Shown one piece after another: positions 9,523 through 20,886 of a stretch of DNA of 64,000 nucleotides. The stretch covers positions 2,013,689 through 2,077,688 of the forward strand of contig CM022946.1 in assembly GCA_012931725.1 (NCBI GenBank), in the 5' to 3' direction. The notes under the pieces are model-generated. The model searched no databases, had not been told where the DNA came from, and worked only from the letters and a program-made list of their open reading frames with translations. This stretch comes from Litsea cubeba. Its lineage: Eukaryota > Streptophyta > Magnoliopsida > Laurales > Lauraceae. Every line of letters starts with the position of its first letter. Position 1 is the first letter of the stretch. The translations under genes were made by a program, and so were the position numbers.

Positions 9523-12500
9523 TGTAACATCCCGGAATTCCAAGGTTGTAATTAGCTTAGTTAATTGTGTTTTTAGCTAATTAAGCTCATTTATAAGCCA
9601 AATAGGTCTGATTATCTTTAGGATCGCGCGTAGTTGGGTTGAGATCCAAGCCCGTTTGGGTACAGTAGGGGTGTGTGTTGCTATTTATGGAAAGTTCTGA
9701 GGACTTTTTAGTATTTTTCGCTTTTCGAGATTTTGGCACCATCGGGTAGATTACCTAATTTCCGGACTTTATCCTTCTATTGCATCCCGATCCGGACCCT
9801 CGAACCCGACCCAAAACCTAGTTTGACCCGAACCCACCTAAGCTTATTTTATTAATTTCCCAAAAGTCAAACCCCACTTAATCTAATCCCATGTGAACCC
9901 CACCTCACTCCCATCATATTCCCTATCCCCACCTTAATCCACGTGTAACACCCCCATCTCATCTCACTTTCCCCATTCCCTCTTCTAGGTCACGATGGAC
10001 CACTCCCCCCCTCCATTCTTCACAAGATAGCAGCCCCCTTTCTCTCTTTCTCCCATCTCTCTCGTTCTTTCTCCCATCTCTCTCCTCGCTGCCTCGTCGC
10101 CGCCAGACGACGCCACTGCCATCACCACCGCCGGACATCTCTTCTCACTCTCATCTCATCTCAGCTCTCTCGTTCACCCACCTGCACCATCATTGCCGGC
10201 CACCACAGAACCCAACCCACTCCATCTCTCTATTTCCCCATTTCCCTTCTCTGTTTCTCTCTTCCTTTCTCTGTTTTCTTTCTTGTTTCTCTTTCTTTAA
10301 TTCATTCTCTCATTCTTACTTTCCCCTCTCTCTTCACTTCCCTTGCTATCAACGTGATTGACTTCCCCAACCAACCATTTCACTCTTTCCCTCTCTCTCT
10401 AATTCTCTCTCTTTCTTGCTCCATTCTTTCTTTCTTCCATTGTCTTCTCCTTCTTGCATCCAATGGACCACCGAGACCCCTCCATCACCACCAATTTAGT
10501 GGGCCACCAATCAAGTGGGCCCCACAACCTCTCCACCTCAATTTCAGTTTCTCCCTCTCTTTTAACTTGCTGGAAATGGACTGCAAAGGCAGCCCCACAG
10601 CCTCCGATCTTGGCTATCATCTTCGCTTGGACCCCGTGAGCATCTCATCCTCAATTTCAAGCCACCACTCCATTCCCTTCACTGTTTGGTAAGCTCCCCT
10701 TTCCCTAGGTTTAGTTTATGTGCTTTGGGTGTGGAGTTGTGTTAAGATAGCTTAGAGCTTTCCATTCTTTTAGTTTTATGTTTTAATTTAGTTTTACTTT
10801 GCTAATTATCCCTTAGGGTCTGTTTGGATAGGCAAAAAATAGAGTAGAGTGAAGTTAAATGGGCCCTAACTGTCTTAAATTTCAACTCTACCCCGTTTGG
10901 ATGAGTTTGGCCTAATAGATGAAGTAATATTGTGAGCCATATGTACTCCATTTCACTTCAACTCTAACTACTTTCATTTCCTTGAGTAAAAGTAAATTCT
11001 ACTTCAAACTTTAACTTCAAAATAAGCATCCAAATGGAGTGAAGTGAAGTATTATATTTTAACTTCAACCTACTTCTCTTCACTCCACTCCACATGTGAA
11101 ATCCACTTCATTTCACTCCACTCATCATTTATCCAAACAGGCCCTTAGGTTTGGTTTGTTGGGCTTTGAGCTAGGATTTTTGGATTTGGACATTTTCAAC
11201 CAAAGCAAGTTAATCTATATATTTATGCTTTGATATGTTGTTTCTTCCTTGAATTGATGATTGATTATGTCTAGATGAACCCTTGCTCAACTTGATTAAT
11301 ATTGATGGAAAACATGATAATCTTGTCTAAATATTTAATGAAATGGATAGATTGATAGGTTTATGGGACCTGAAATGATGTGGTTTTTATCCTTGAATGG
11401 TTGTGAAACAGGTTCAGGAATTATGGGAAAAGAAAGGGACCAGGGTCAGGTGCGGACAGCACCTGACCATTTTACTGTTCACAATTTCTACACATTAATG
11501 CAGGTCAACCCGAGCTGGATCAGGTCAACCGGGACAACTGTTGGGAACCTTTTGAATGGTCCTTTTGACCTCCTTTTCTATTGGACTTGCATAGAACCTT
11601 GGCTACCTTTTTGGACTCATTTGACTTGATACGAGGGATGTTTTGGGCAGGCATCTTCTCATGGTTATTCCTTATTTTTCTCGGGTTTTCAACTTACATC
11701 AATCTTGAACGGTACGCGACAACGGGATACCCTCCTTTATATCTATGCATAAAGATTGTTTGTTCGGGTATCGCGAACCTTAATCCTTTCGTTGACTGAG
11801 TAGAGTTGTACGAGATTACTGTAATAACATTGTACCTAGATTGGATTGTTTATCGTTCTTGATTCGAATAGTATCGTTTGATACTTTCTACATGAAATGT
11901 TCATGTTCTATAGATTGCTTTACTTTCTTTGATTTGGAATCACTTGATGAACCTAGGATCCCTCTTGATGTTTTACTTGTTTATTAATTGATGGAAGTGT
12001 TGAGATTAGGTGGCTTTGATTGTAAAAGCTTGATGAGGACTACTATGGTATTGATACTTGCATAAGCTTGCTTGATGGTCTTGATTTGATTGATGGAAAA
12101 TAGTCTCTCAATTATTTATGAATCTTGTTCACGCAAGAAAGCCTAGTCTCATCACTATTACTTGTCTAGGACTCTTGTGTCAGGCATCACTCAGTTGTTA
12201 ACGCCCAACACAGGGTGGGGCACCACCTGTGTGAGGACTTTGGTTTGAAAGTATGCGCAGTACTACTTTTTACATTTTGATGGATTGTACACCATCGGGA
12301 TACATCTTGCATTATTGATCTTGTTTGGCCCTTAGTATCCCTCTTGCTTGCTTGCTTGCTTGCCGGGTTTCATCCCGTGTCACTCTACCACAGCTCTCAT
12401 GTTGAGCATGGAGGGTCATGCGAAACTATCCGTGGTGTATTAGCTTATGTGATTTGCCTATTTGCTGGTATTGTTTATGATTCAAATGTTATGCACTTCT

Positions 12501-13074
12501 TATGTCTGGAATGCATACATTTATATTGAACTTGTCTATCGTATTGTCTACTCTGATTCGATATGCATATGTTGTTGTCATTTATATATACATTGCTTGC
12601 CATCCGTCGTGTTGACGATGCTACTCTTGGTGCATAGGTACTGAGTACATTTACCTTTGGAAAAGTGGAGGCGTTGCTTCAGGTAGTTTAGCCTGATGGC
12701 AAGTACGAGTTGTGTGTCGACGGTATTATCGTCGTGGCCAGCACACGAGTGCCTTCATACTTTGGTTAGTTTATATTTATTCTCTTTTGGCTTAGGTTTT
12801 GATATAAGCCATTAATTAATATACTTTTGTTATCTTTTGCTAAACTTAAATTATAGAAAAGAAAGATGTGCATACTTTGAAATGTAATATCGTACCATTT
12901 GTTAATCATGATGTTCCGCTGTGTTTTATGGCTACCGAGGAAATATTTATACCTCACCGTGGACTTCGATCCTATGAGACACGATTGGGGCTAAGTGTTG
13001 TTATCTATGTTGGAACATTTTAATTAGCCCTAATCTCACGCATTAACCCCGGTTTCACTTTTGGGGGCGTTACA
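9523..13074. mobile_element. Solo LTR of a Tekay-type gypsy element
   Basis: The 3,552-base segment begins TGTAACATCCCGG and ends GGGGGCGTTACA. It is flanked by a perfect 5-base target-site duplication TAACA (9518-9522 and 13075-13079). It interrupts copia RNase H on both sides and contains no gag or pol, so it is a solo LTR left by recombination between two LTRs of an inserted element. A CT-rich stretch lies at about 10,040-10,450 and a MITE at 10,816-11,144. Short reading frames inside (for example 10,354-10,692 and 11,363-11,629) are low-complexity or unsupported. Confidence 0.9.
10816..11144. mobile_element. PIF/Harbinger (Tourist)-type MITE within the solo LTR
   Basis: The 329-base element begins GGGTCTGTTTGGATA and ends TATCCAAACAGGCCC, 14 of 15 positions paired. 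It is flanked by TTA on both sides (10813-10815 and 11145-11147). A 3-base TTA duplication and this terminus are typical of Tourist-like MITEs. The interior is rich in AAGTGAAGT / ACTTCACT words and has no coding capacity. Confidence 0.85.
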
Positions 13075-14100
13075 TAACAATGCAAGCGTACGAAAAATAT
13101 GAAGGCTAATTGCTTGAAGTAAATAAGTGATTTCAGCAGTAGCCATTGTCATAAAATGATATTCAGTTTCAGCATAAGAACGAGAGACAATAACAGGCTA
13201 TTTCTGTGAGCTCAAGGAGGTACAGTTAGCGACAAGGCACACACAAAACTGATCAGTAGTAGATCTTTGAGCATCAAGACATCTAGCCCAAACATCAGAT
13301 AACCATATAAATCAAGATTAGACTAGCTAAGAAAGAAACATAGATAAATTAAATTAAGGAAGGATACATTTTATTGCTTATATATAAGCAACCATGGGAG
13401 CAAGCATTAACTGATGGACAATATTAACCATATCAGCAAGATCAACATGAATAATTGTAAGAGCCTGAAAAGAACTAACAATACTGTGATATGCAGGAAA
13501 GGTCGAAGAAAAAACACTATGATGATATTTAAGAGCTGAAGGCGGAGAAAAGGCCTATGATGAAAGCATGGAGGCATTTTCAAGCATATTTGACCGCAAT
13601 GAAAAAGACATACAGAAAATGAAAAGCCCTAAAATATAGAGAAAATATAGATCTTTTAAGTTCAAAATGATTGCAAGATGATAGTTGTATCAATAATAAA
13701 TTATTATTGCTAACAATGATGATATCATCAACATAAACAAGAACAATAGCAAGGATCCTAGAAGTACACATAATAAATAAAGATGAATTAGCTAGCTAGC
13801 AAAAGAAGCCGGCCAAGACGATGAAAGAAATTAAAAAGTAATGCGATTAAACCAGGCTCTTGGAGTTTGTTTCAAGCCATATAGTGATAGTGATCTCTTT
13901 AATTGATACACAAGAGATGGAACAGATGGGTGCATGCAACCTGGGGTTGATCCATATCTGTCCGTTCTAGGCATTTTGACAGAAATTAAAATCATCCATA
14001 TACAACAAGAAGAGAGAACTTTGACGCATTGTGGTGAGTTTAATGAGTGAGCTAAATGTTTCACTAAAATTAATGCCTTCAAGTTGAGTGTATCATTTTC

Positions 14101-16493
14101 AACTCATTGGTAGATAAGATAAAATAATAATAAAATAAAATATATGGTTGAGATGGATTGCCTTAAGAAAATAAATGCCAACCAGGTTACCAGCAAGTTT
14201 GCCTCCAAGATAAAATTGGTGCTGATGACCAACCTTGAATACCAATTGTCCAATGATTGCCCACATTGGCTATCCGACCTATTATTCCTTGTTGATCCAA
14301 AAGCAAGCCAACCCAACTCAAATAGGATACAATAACATTCATATCAGGACTCGAGGAAAAAATATAAAATGTATTGCAACTCCTATTTTAGTTTGATTTT
14401 TTTTATAACAAAAACACCCTAAAACCATTTAAAAAAAATGCAATAAGAGCTTGGGTTTGGAAATCCCAACTGGTGCTGCAGGAAATGAGAACAAACTACA
14501 CAACACAGGATCGTAGCTTTAAAGGGATGAAAAGGGCTTAAAACCAATATAATGGCGATCAAATATTGGTTTGAGACTTGACCTACATAGTGTGCATGTA
14601 AAGGTAAAAGCCATTCATCAGATCTGGAAAAGTGGATGTTAATCACATGTTCTTATATGTGATGTGAGCAATCTGTCAAACATAGCTTGGTAGTGGTAAT
14701 GACATCCATACCCATGGTACTAGCTAGGGTCTGAGCTTGGTCCAAAACCATTGGAAGTCAGTCGTGCCCACTAGTGTGGGGGGCCTATTAAACGAAAACC
14801 AAACATGTGTTTCACTTTGGAGGTGACAATGCATGTGTGGTTCATGTGACCAGTTTGAACTTAAGTCTGGTTAGTGGTTCAAGTTTCCTTCTAATTTTGA
14901 TAGTGGGACAAGTTGGAAATTAAAGAGAAGTAATGTGTAAATTTACAACAAAATGTTAATGATTGTACAGTGTAGGTGACAATCCATGTGGTCCATCTCT
15001 ATCTGACCAGTTCGGATTTCAGTCTGGTCAGTAGTGACTCAAGTTCCCTTCTAACTTTTGGAAGGGGAATTATTGGTACAGGACAACTTGTGATCATTTG
15101 CTATGAAAGAAAAATGTCTTTTGAAAGGCTTTGGTTCTCTCTCTCCCCCAGGGAATTTGAAAGACATGTGCCCATTTTTAAAGAAAGTAAGTTGTGTGAT
15201 GCATCTGGAGAGGATTTTTGAGCTAAAGAACTTATCTTAAAGATTCTTGGGTTTGAACCAGTGCATCTTAGTACATCATCTAAGTAGAAAAGCTATAACT
15301 CTTTTTCTCACTGGGTGTGAGTGGGTCGGGTTGGATTTGGCTTCAGGGCCCAAGACATAATAAACTCAAATACTACAAACCAACTCAAATCGAAGTATTC
15401 TAAATATAACACAAGATTTAAATGGGCCTCTACAAAAAACTGAAGCAACCCAATAGGATCCAGATGTAGATCCCAGAAATGGAGCAAGAGCCAGATACCT
15501 GATTAAGTCTCCTTTTATGTATATTTGTCCTTCCCATCCTTGAATAGACCATGCGGAGAAAAGAGCATTTGGAAGAGAACAACCAAAGGCCAAGAAAGGT
15601 TCAGGTCCATTTGACACACAGGATAAGGGCCAATATGTGAATGGTCTAAGAACTTATGAAACAAGAAGGGAGTGGAGACATGGTCCAGTAGGTTTAAATT
15701 TGTGTATAAAAATCATGTGCATCTAGCCCAACAGGCACCAAGCTGGGCTCAACCCAGTCAGACGTGGTCTATGGAAAAGGTGTTTTGCTTGAGCCCATCC
15801 CCAGGCCTAGAAAGTTTTAACTAAATTTCCATTTTAATGTGAATAGACTTTACCCAAGGATGCAAACAGGTTGGGTCCGGGCCAAAATCATAATGGAACT
15901 AGTTTTTAAAAGACGGTTCCGGTTTTGGTTTGGAACCTGGAGTCATGTTCTGAAATCGATTTCGGTTAGAGGACCTGGTTTCTGTTCCGGTTGGATAACC
16001 GGGCCCAGATCTATAATGACCTCAACTATAGAAGTTGGATGTCCCAATAAAACTCAAATTAAGGAAATAATAGGCTCAAACCCAAACCTAATTTATGAGG
16101 TCAGATTCAGGGATGGGTCAAATGGAAAAGTATGGAATAAGACACAACTAATCCAATCTATTAGTTGGAGCTGGAAATATCAACCCAAATCGAACCAGTA
16201 GTTCAAAGATTCAACTCAACCCCTCAATTACCAGTTTCAGAATAGGATTGGTTGGGGCACTGGCTCCAGAAAAATTCAGTGCACAACCAACCTCAAGACA
16301 TTAGCCCCAGGCAGATTCAGATCATTCTGTTGTTTGTTGCAGAGATTTTTGGACGAACAAAACCTACCACGGCCCAGCTATTTTTGGAATTGGACCTATT
16401 TATCAATTGGGAACAAAAACTGCAGGTTTGAAACTTAGTTTATAACAGGTTTGAACCTTTGGATAGTCGAAAAATCGGGAGCTCATTTTCAAC
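14101..16493. other. Gene-free repetitive spacer
   Basis: No protein gene is supported. It holds a tandem duplication (14,819-15,065) and GGTTCGG/TTCCGGTT-rich text near 15,910-16,010 that resembles decayed TE ends. Open frames here (for example 15,839-16,201) show no recognisable domain. Confidence 0.6.
14819..15065. repeat. Imperfect tandem duplication, about 100-base units
   Basis: The segment GAGGTGACAATGCATGTG...CAAGTTTCCTTCTAA (about 14,819-14,897) recurs as TAGGTGACAATCCATGTG...CAAGTTCCCTTCTAA (about 14,972-15,055). The offset is about 155 bases. Confidence 0.7.
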
Positions 16494-16852
16494 TAGGGGT
16501 GCTCATGGATCGGGCCAGGCTTAGCCTTAATTTTTAGTACTCGGGATTAAGTGGGCCAGGCTCGGATAAAGTGGTAAAAACCCCGGCCCGGCCCGAATGA
16601 GAGGCACTGTATAAGTAAAAACAATAGTTTTTTGGTGGAAAAGAGGAGTTGAACACACATTCTTTCACTTACAAACAAACCTCCTAACGAGGAGGGTTAG
16701 AGAAAATGTCTTCCCTTTTATTTATAAAATATAATAGACCCGGGCTCGGGCTTAACATATCCTTAGTGGGCTGGGCTCGAGCCTGTTGTTTAAAATCCGG
16801 GATGGGCCTGTATATTGCTCAGCCGGCCCAGCCTAAGACATGAACACCCCTA
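16494..16852. mobile_element. hAT-type MITE
   Basis: The 359-base element begins TAGGGGTGCTCATG and ends CATGAACACCCCTA (13 of 14 paired). It is flanked by TTTTCAAC (16486-16493) and TTTGCAAC (16853-16860), an 8-base target-site duplication with one mismatch. GGGCCAGGCT/CCCGGCCCG-type words are repeated in the subterminal parts. There is no transposase. Confidence 0.8.
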
Positions 16853-17401
16853 TTTGCAACCCTAACTTTATCCATCCCTAAACTGTTCTTTATAAATCAC
16901 TGATTAGATTTCTATAGTATGTCTTGCAAGATACAACAAACATATGAGAGAGAAAGAGTTTTTGACTTTGGGATGGGGCCCACTGTCACATCACTGGCTT
17001 TGTATAGAGAGGAAAAGCCCTTTGAGTCATAGGATTCATGAGTAGATGGAGTGGAGCTGAACAGTGGAGTTCGCCCATTGAAAACTGAAAGACACCCAAA
17101 AAGAGCATCTTCTGTGGTGTATGGGATGCACCCATATCTCACTCTAATAAAATGTTGTCTTCTTAATGATGCTTAAGAATGTGTTAATCACCTTATGAAT
17201 CAAATGTCAATCTTACCATGGAACCAACTCTTATAGAAGTAAAATTTGAGAACATCTCACGCAAAAAAAGGGGATTCATCGACCATGTATGGAGCCTACG
17301 AACTATAAGAGATGACTTGTAAGAAGTTCATTTCTCATAGATCTCTCTTGGGAACTATACATTTGTGTGATCTTCATCTCCTACGCGGTTTGATATTGGT
17401 C

Positions 17402-17545
17402 TAGAGAGAGAGAGAGAGAGAGAGAGAGAATTTTATGTAAACTACATAGAAAACCAGATCCGGAAGAGAGAGAGAGAGAGAGAGAGTTTTATTATGTAAA
17501 CTACATAGAAAACTAGGCAGAGAGAGAGAATATTATGTAAAAGGG
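17402..17545. repeat. Tandem (GA)n-linked repeat, about 58-base units
   Basis: A unit of a GA run followed by ATTATGTAAACTACATAGAAAAC appears twice in full and once in part. The GA runs vary in length. TATGTAAACTACATA within the unit is a near-palindrome. Confidence 0.8.
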
Positions 17546-17572
17546 GGATATTCTTGTGCATCATTTTCTCAC

Positions 17573-17955
17573 CATATGGTGAGGGACAAACTTAATGGGG
17601 CCCACCTAGGGACCCACCAATCATGAGACTTATGTGGGATGAGAAGAGACACCTTAAATGAAACCATATATCAAATTTGGAGTCAACCCCATGCCTCTAA
17701 CCCATTCATTTCGTGGCCTACAAATTTAATGACTTTATATTAAATGAAAAAATTTGATCATTGATCTAATGGTCTAATCCATTTGGGTATGTGAAAATTT
17801 AATGGGTCTAGTGTACTTAAGGGGGTTCCATGTGTGAGAATGGTTTTGGATGTGTTGTAAACTCAATTCTATTATGATATGGTGAGGGACAAACTTAATG
17901 AGACCCACCTGAAGACCCACTAATTATGGGACTAACGGAGGATGGGAAGAGACAC
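17573..17955. repeat. Direct repeat pair, about 75 bases each
   Basis: ATATGGTGAGGGACAAACTT begins a segment at about 17,574 that recurs at about 17,877. Both copies continue with a CCCACCT...GACCCAC...GGGAC block and AGAGACACCTT. The offset of about 303 bases and the GGGCCCACC words resemble the ends of other non-autonomous elements in the window (30,558-30,930 and 56,163-56,523). Confidence 0.65.
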
Positions 17956-18679
17956 CTTGGATTAAGAAATACAGGCCCGGCTACCAAACAGCTGGGTGTA
18001 CTTTTCTAGGTGGGGGTCTAGATTCTATCAGGTGCCATTGGATTATCCATCTCTGTGAGGTACTAGTGATGGTAACGTACGGGTTGGCTTTTGGTAAGAT
18101 ATCCATTTGCATCCTTATCAATGCATGCGTGATATGTCGAATCACCCTTGCAGCTCATACACATCAACTGATAACAAACACTATGTGAGTTCTCTGTCTT
18201 GAAAACAAGATGGACCCATTTTTAGAAAAATCTAGACAACTTGGGTTGTATCTAAATCCAGATGTCGCCTGGCCAAAAACCCCCTTCCTTGGATGAAGAT
18301 CCCTGCTGAGAGTACAAACTAGAGAACTTGGAAGGACGGTACTTGACAAAAATTATACCATTTGCATGAAGTTGAGGATAAAGAAAAACAAGTCTCTTTC
18401 AGTGCCATTGGGAATAGGCACGCCAACCCACATTTGGTATTAAAAAAATAAGATTTAAAATACAGCAGAAACCATCTACAAAGAGCCTATCTATATCAAG
18501 TAATCTGAATTCCTAGCATTTCTATTAGTGGTTAAAAATTAAAAATTAAAAGCAAATACCTTACCTAACCATCTACTTAGTAATTCAAATGATAGTCAAG
18601 TAGATGAGACCTGAAATCCTATATCCTCAATTTCCCCTAGATGATAGTCAAATATAGGATTTTTGGGGTTTTGATAAAT

Positions 18680-19040
18680 TAATTCCCCTGAAATCCTATA
18701 TCCTCAATTTCATAATTGAAAATCTATTAATGTCACCAGAGTCGTTTGACTTCGGTCTACATTTTTTCTTTACTTTTCTATCATGGATCCCATGATATAA
18801 TAAGAACCAAATGTAAAAAAACTGAAAAGCCCGTACATTAAGAAATCTAGACCGTCTTCTTATCTAGATATGGATCCCATGATATCATGGATTTTTACAT
18901 TCGGATCCCATGATATCATGGGATCCAGAACAAAAAAGTAAAAAAAATTAAAAATTGTGGACCAGAGTCAAATAACTACGGTGACATTAACATGTTTTCA
19001 GTTATGAAATTGAGGAATGGGGTTTAAGGAAAATTAATAT
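18680..19040. mobile_element. Foldback MITE with long inverted repeats
   Basis: The left arm (about 18,701-18,770, beginning TCCTCAATTTCATAATTGAAA) pairs with the right arm (about 18,957-19,017, ending TTATGAAATTGAGGA). Shared blocks include TTAATGTCACC and TTTGACT. The centre holds nested GGATCCCATGATATCATG palindromes. The exact ends and target duplication are not clear. A partial extra copy of the left arm lies just upstream, at about 18,612. Confidence 0.65.
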
Positions 19041-19855
19041 GCATGTACTACTTTATTTTATCTTGGTAAGCCATCCTCCTTGGTCTTTGTCACCCACTTG
19101 ATGCCAACTACTAGCAAACCGTTGGTCGTTCTCCTGTTTTAGCTCTTAGTTTGGTTTGTTTTTAGTTTAGTTTTTGTAAATAGCTCTTTGTTTAATTTGT
19201 TGGAATGGTCAACTTAGTCTCTACTTGTATAAACTATTCATAGCCAGACAAAGGTAAGAAGAATCATCCTGAGTTCTATCCATCCCCATATGAAAACTAC
19301 CCGTATATCAAGGGGCAAAATAATTAACCATTTTAATAAGAGATCTTAGGCTTAGTCGGTGGGATTACAATTGTAGTCCAAACTATTCTGAAACTCACTT
19401 TAATATCTGTTTGCATCTTTCATGCATGGTTGGATAAGAATGACTAGAACATGAAAAGAAATATTTAGCTTCATTTGACTTTCATAATCCTCTCTAGATA
19501 GGGCCACCAATATAAATGTTAGAACATGCTGGTCCAACCATTTGTACACATGTTTTTAAGTCAAAGGTTATGATGAGAAGGTAAATGGTTGGTCCCCCAT
19601 TTCTCATCCTTCATTTCACGGATCGACTCCTAGGTTCCTTGCTGCAGTGAGGAGACTTCCTTAGCTATATTGATATAAAGGTGTCCGAGCGGCGATAATT
19701 TTATAAAATGATTGTCTAATGAAAGTCTTGATTCATAGATAGTACCGTATTATTCTTATCCGTCCATTCATTGCATAATTAAGTACAAATGCTTACAATG
19801 GATTCCACAGGATAGGAAGGAGTAGCATTATTGTGAACTGGTTATTATATCTGAC

Positions 19856-20878
19856 CATGGTTTAAAATATCGGCCGGTACCGGTACGTACCGGCCGATAC
19901 GTACCGGTACCGGTCGGTACCGCACCGATATCTCGCTGAGATATCGGTCGCGGCGATACGGACAAAATATCGCCAAAATATCGCCATATATCGGCCGTGG
20001 CGATATCTCGGCCGATATTTTGAAAATATCGGCCGATCTCCTCTTTTTTTTTTTTTTTTTTTCCGGGGGATACCCCCGGACCCCCTCTGCGAAGCGCATG
20101 TTTTAGATAAATGACCATCAAAATTCAAGAAAACAAAATGTTCTACTTGACCATGATAGCTAGGACTCTTTTGCTAATTGTCTTTTTTTTTTTTTGTGCT
20201 TGGATGTCTATTATTATCATAAACTACTAGATATGATATTAAAGCTATTTAATTATGTTTGGAATGATATAGTAGTAAAGATTGTGTACTATGCTAATTC
20301 ATGAACCAAAAGGCTTTATATTGAGTTAGGTTCGATGTTACTCACTTATTTTCCCCTAGATCTAGTATTTTAAAGTGTAGATCTAAATTTTTTTATTTCC
20401 AAAATTTGGGGCTTTTCTTGAAATCAATTACATTTTTTCACATTAATGTTCAAATGCATTGATAATGTATTAGTTTAAAATAAATCTATACTTTTTGAAC
20501 AAAAAAGTATGAGTTTTTGCCAAAAATTGTGGTTGCATTATGTCAGATTTATGATATTTCATCTTATTGATCATGAGCATCGATAATGGTTGCATTATAT
20601 AAAATACTGGAGAATAAAGCGAACAGCGATACAGACAGGACTCATAACTTAAGGTGACCGAGATTTTGATTTATTATTGTTACTAATGGAAAAAAATATT
20701 GTTTTCCAACATTATCTAATATTCTGGATTTTTTGAATATTTTTGCAGATTTTTTTGGATTAAAAAAAAAATTCACACCACGACGACCGCGACGGACCGA
20801 TATCCGCGACGATATCCGCGACGTATCGGTTTTTCGGCCCGGCCGATACCGCGATCGATACCGAGATTTTAAACCATG
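19856..20878. mobile_element. hAT-like non-autonomous element with CGGTACC arrays
   Basis: The 1,023-base element begins CATGGTTTAAAATATCGG and ends CCGAGATTTTAAACCATG. It is flanked by a perfect 8-base duplication TATCTGAC (19848-19855 and 20879-20886). The left end holds a dense array of CCGGTACCGGTACGTACCGG-like words to about 20,035, then a T run. The right end holds GACGATATCCGCGACG words. The middle is AT-rich and has no transposase. The open frames at 19,828-20,128 are by-products of the array. Confidence 0.85.
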
Positions 20879-20886
20879 TATCTGAC

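Larger units (their letters stand above)
8986..14100 (-). pseudogene. Decayed Ty1/copia element, interrupted by a solo LTR
   Basis: Read on the minus strand from 14100 downward, the pieces follow copia order. Reverse transcriptase comes first (LVYQLKRS, LYGLKQTPRAWFNR near 13,850; then LVYVDDIII near 13,740). RNase H follows (SDVWARCLDAQRSTTD, then YAETEYHFMTMATA) at about 13,300-13,090. The frame breaks at 13,074 and resumes at 9,522 with CDKISALYLYVN and FRARTKSIKFDYHFV, so RNase H was one piece before the solo LTR inserted. Multiple stops and small rearrangements are present. Gag, protease and integrase are not seen. The sequence at about 8986-9290 lies past the end of pol and is probably the element's own 3' flank or LTR; its limit with the Tat LTR is unclear. 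Confidence 0.8.

Noticed and set aside
10354..10692. 112-codon frame in the solo LTR
   Set aside because: CT-rich low-complexity sequence inside an LTR; no conserved motif.
15839..16201. 120-codon plus-strand frame
   Set aside because: No motif recognised; the text looks like a decayed repeat with GGTTCCGG words.
17402..17545. CRISPR-like spaced repeats
   Set aside because: Only three units in plant nuclear DNA, joined by GA microsatellites, with no cas gene.
19828..20128. Three overlapping minus-strand frames rich in Arg, Tyr and Gly
   Set aside because: Produced by the CGGTACC array of the hAT-like element in three frames.
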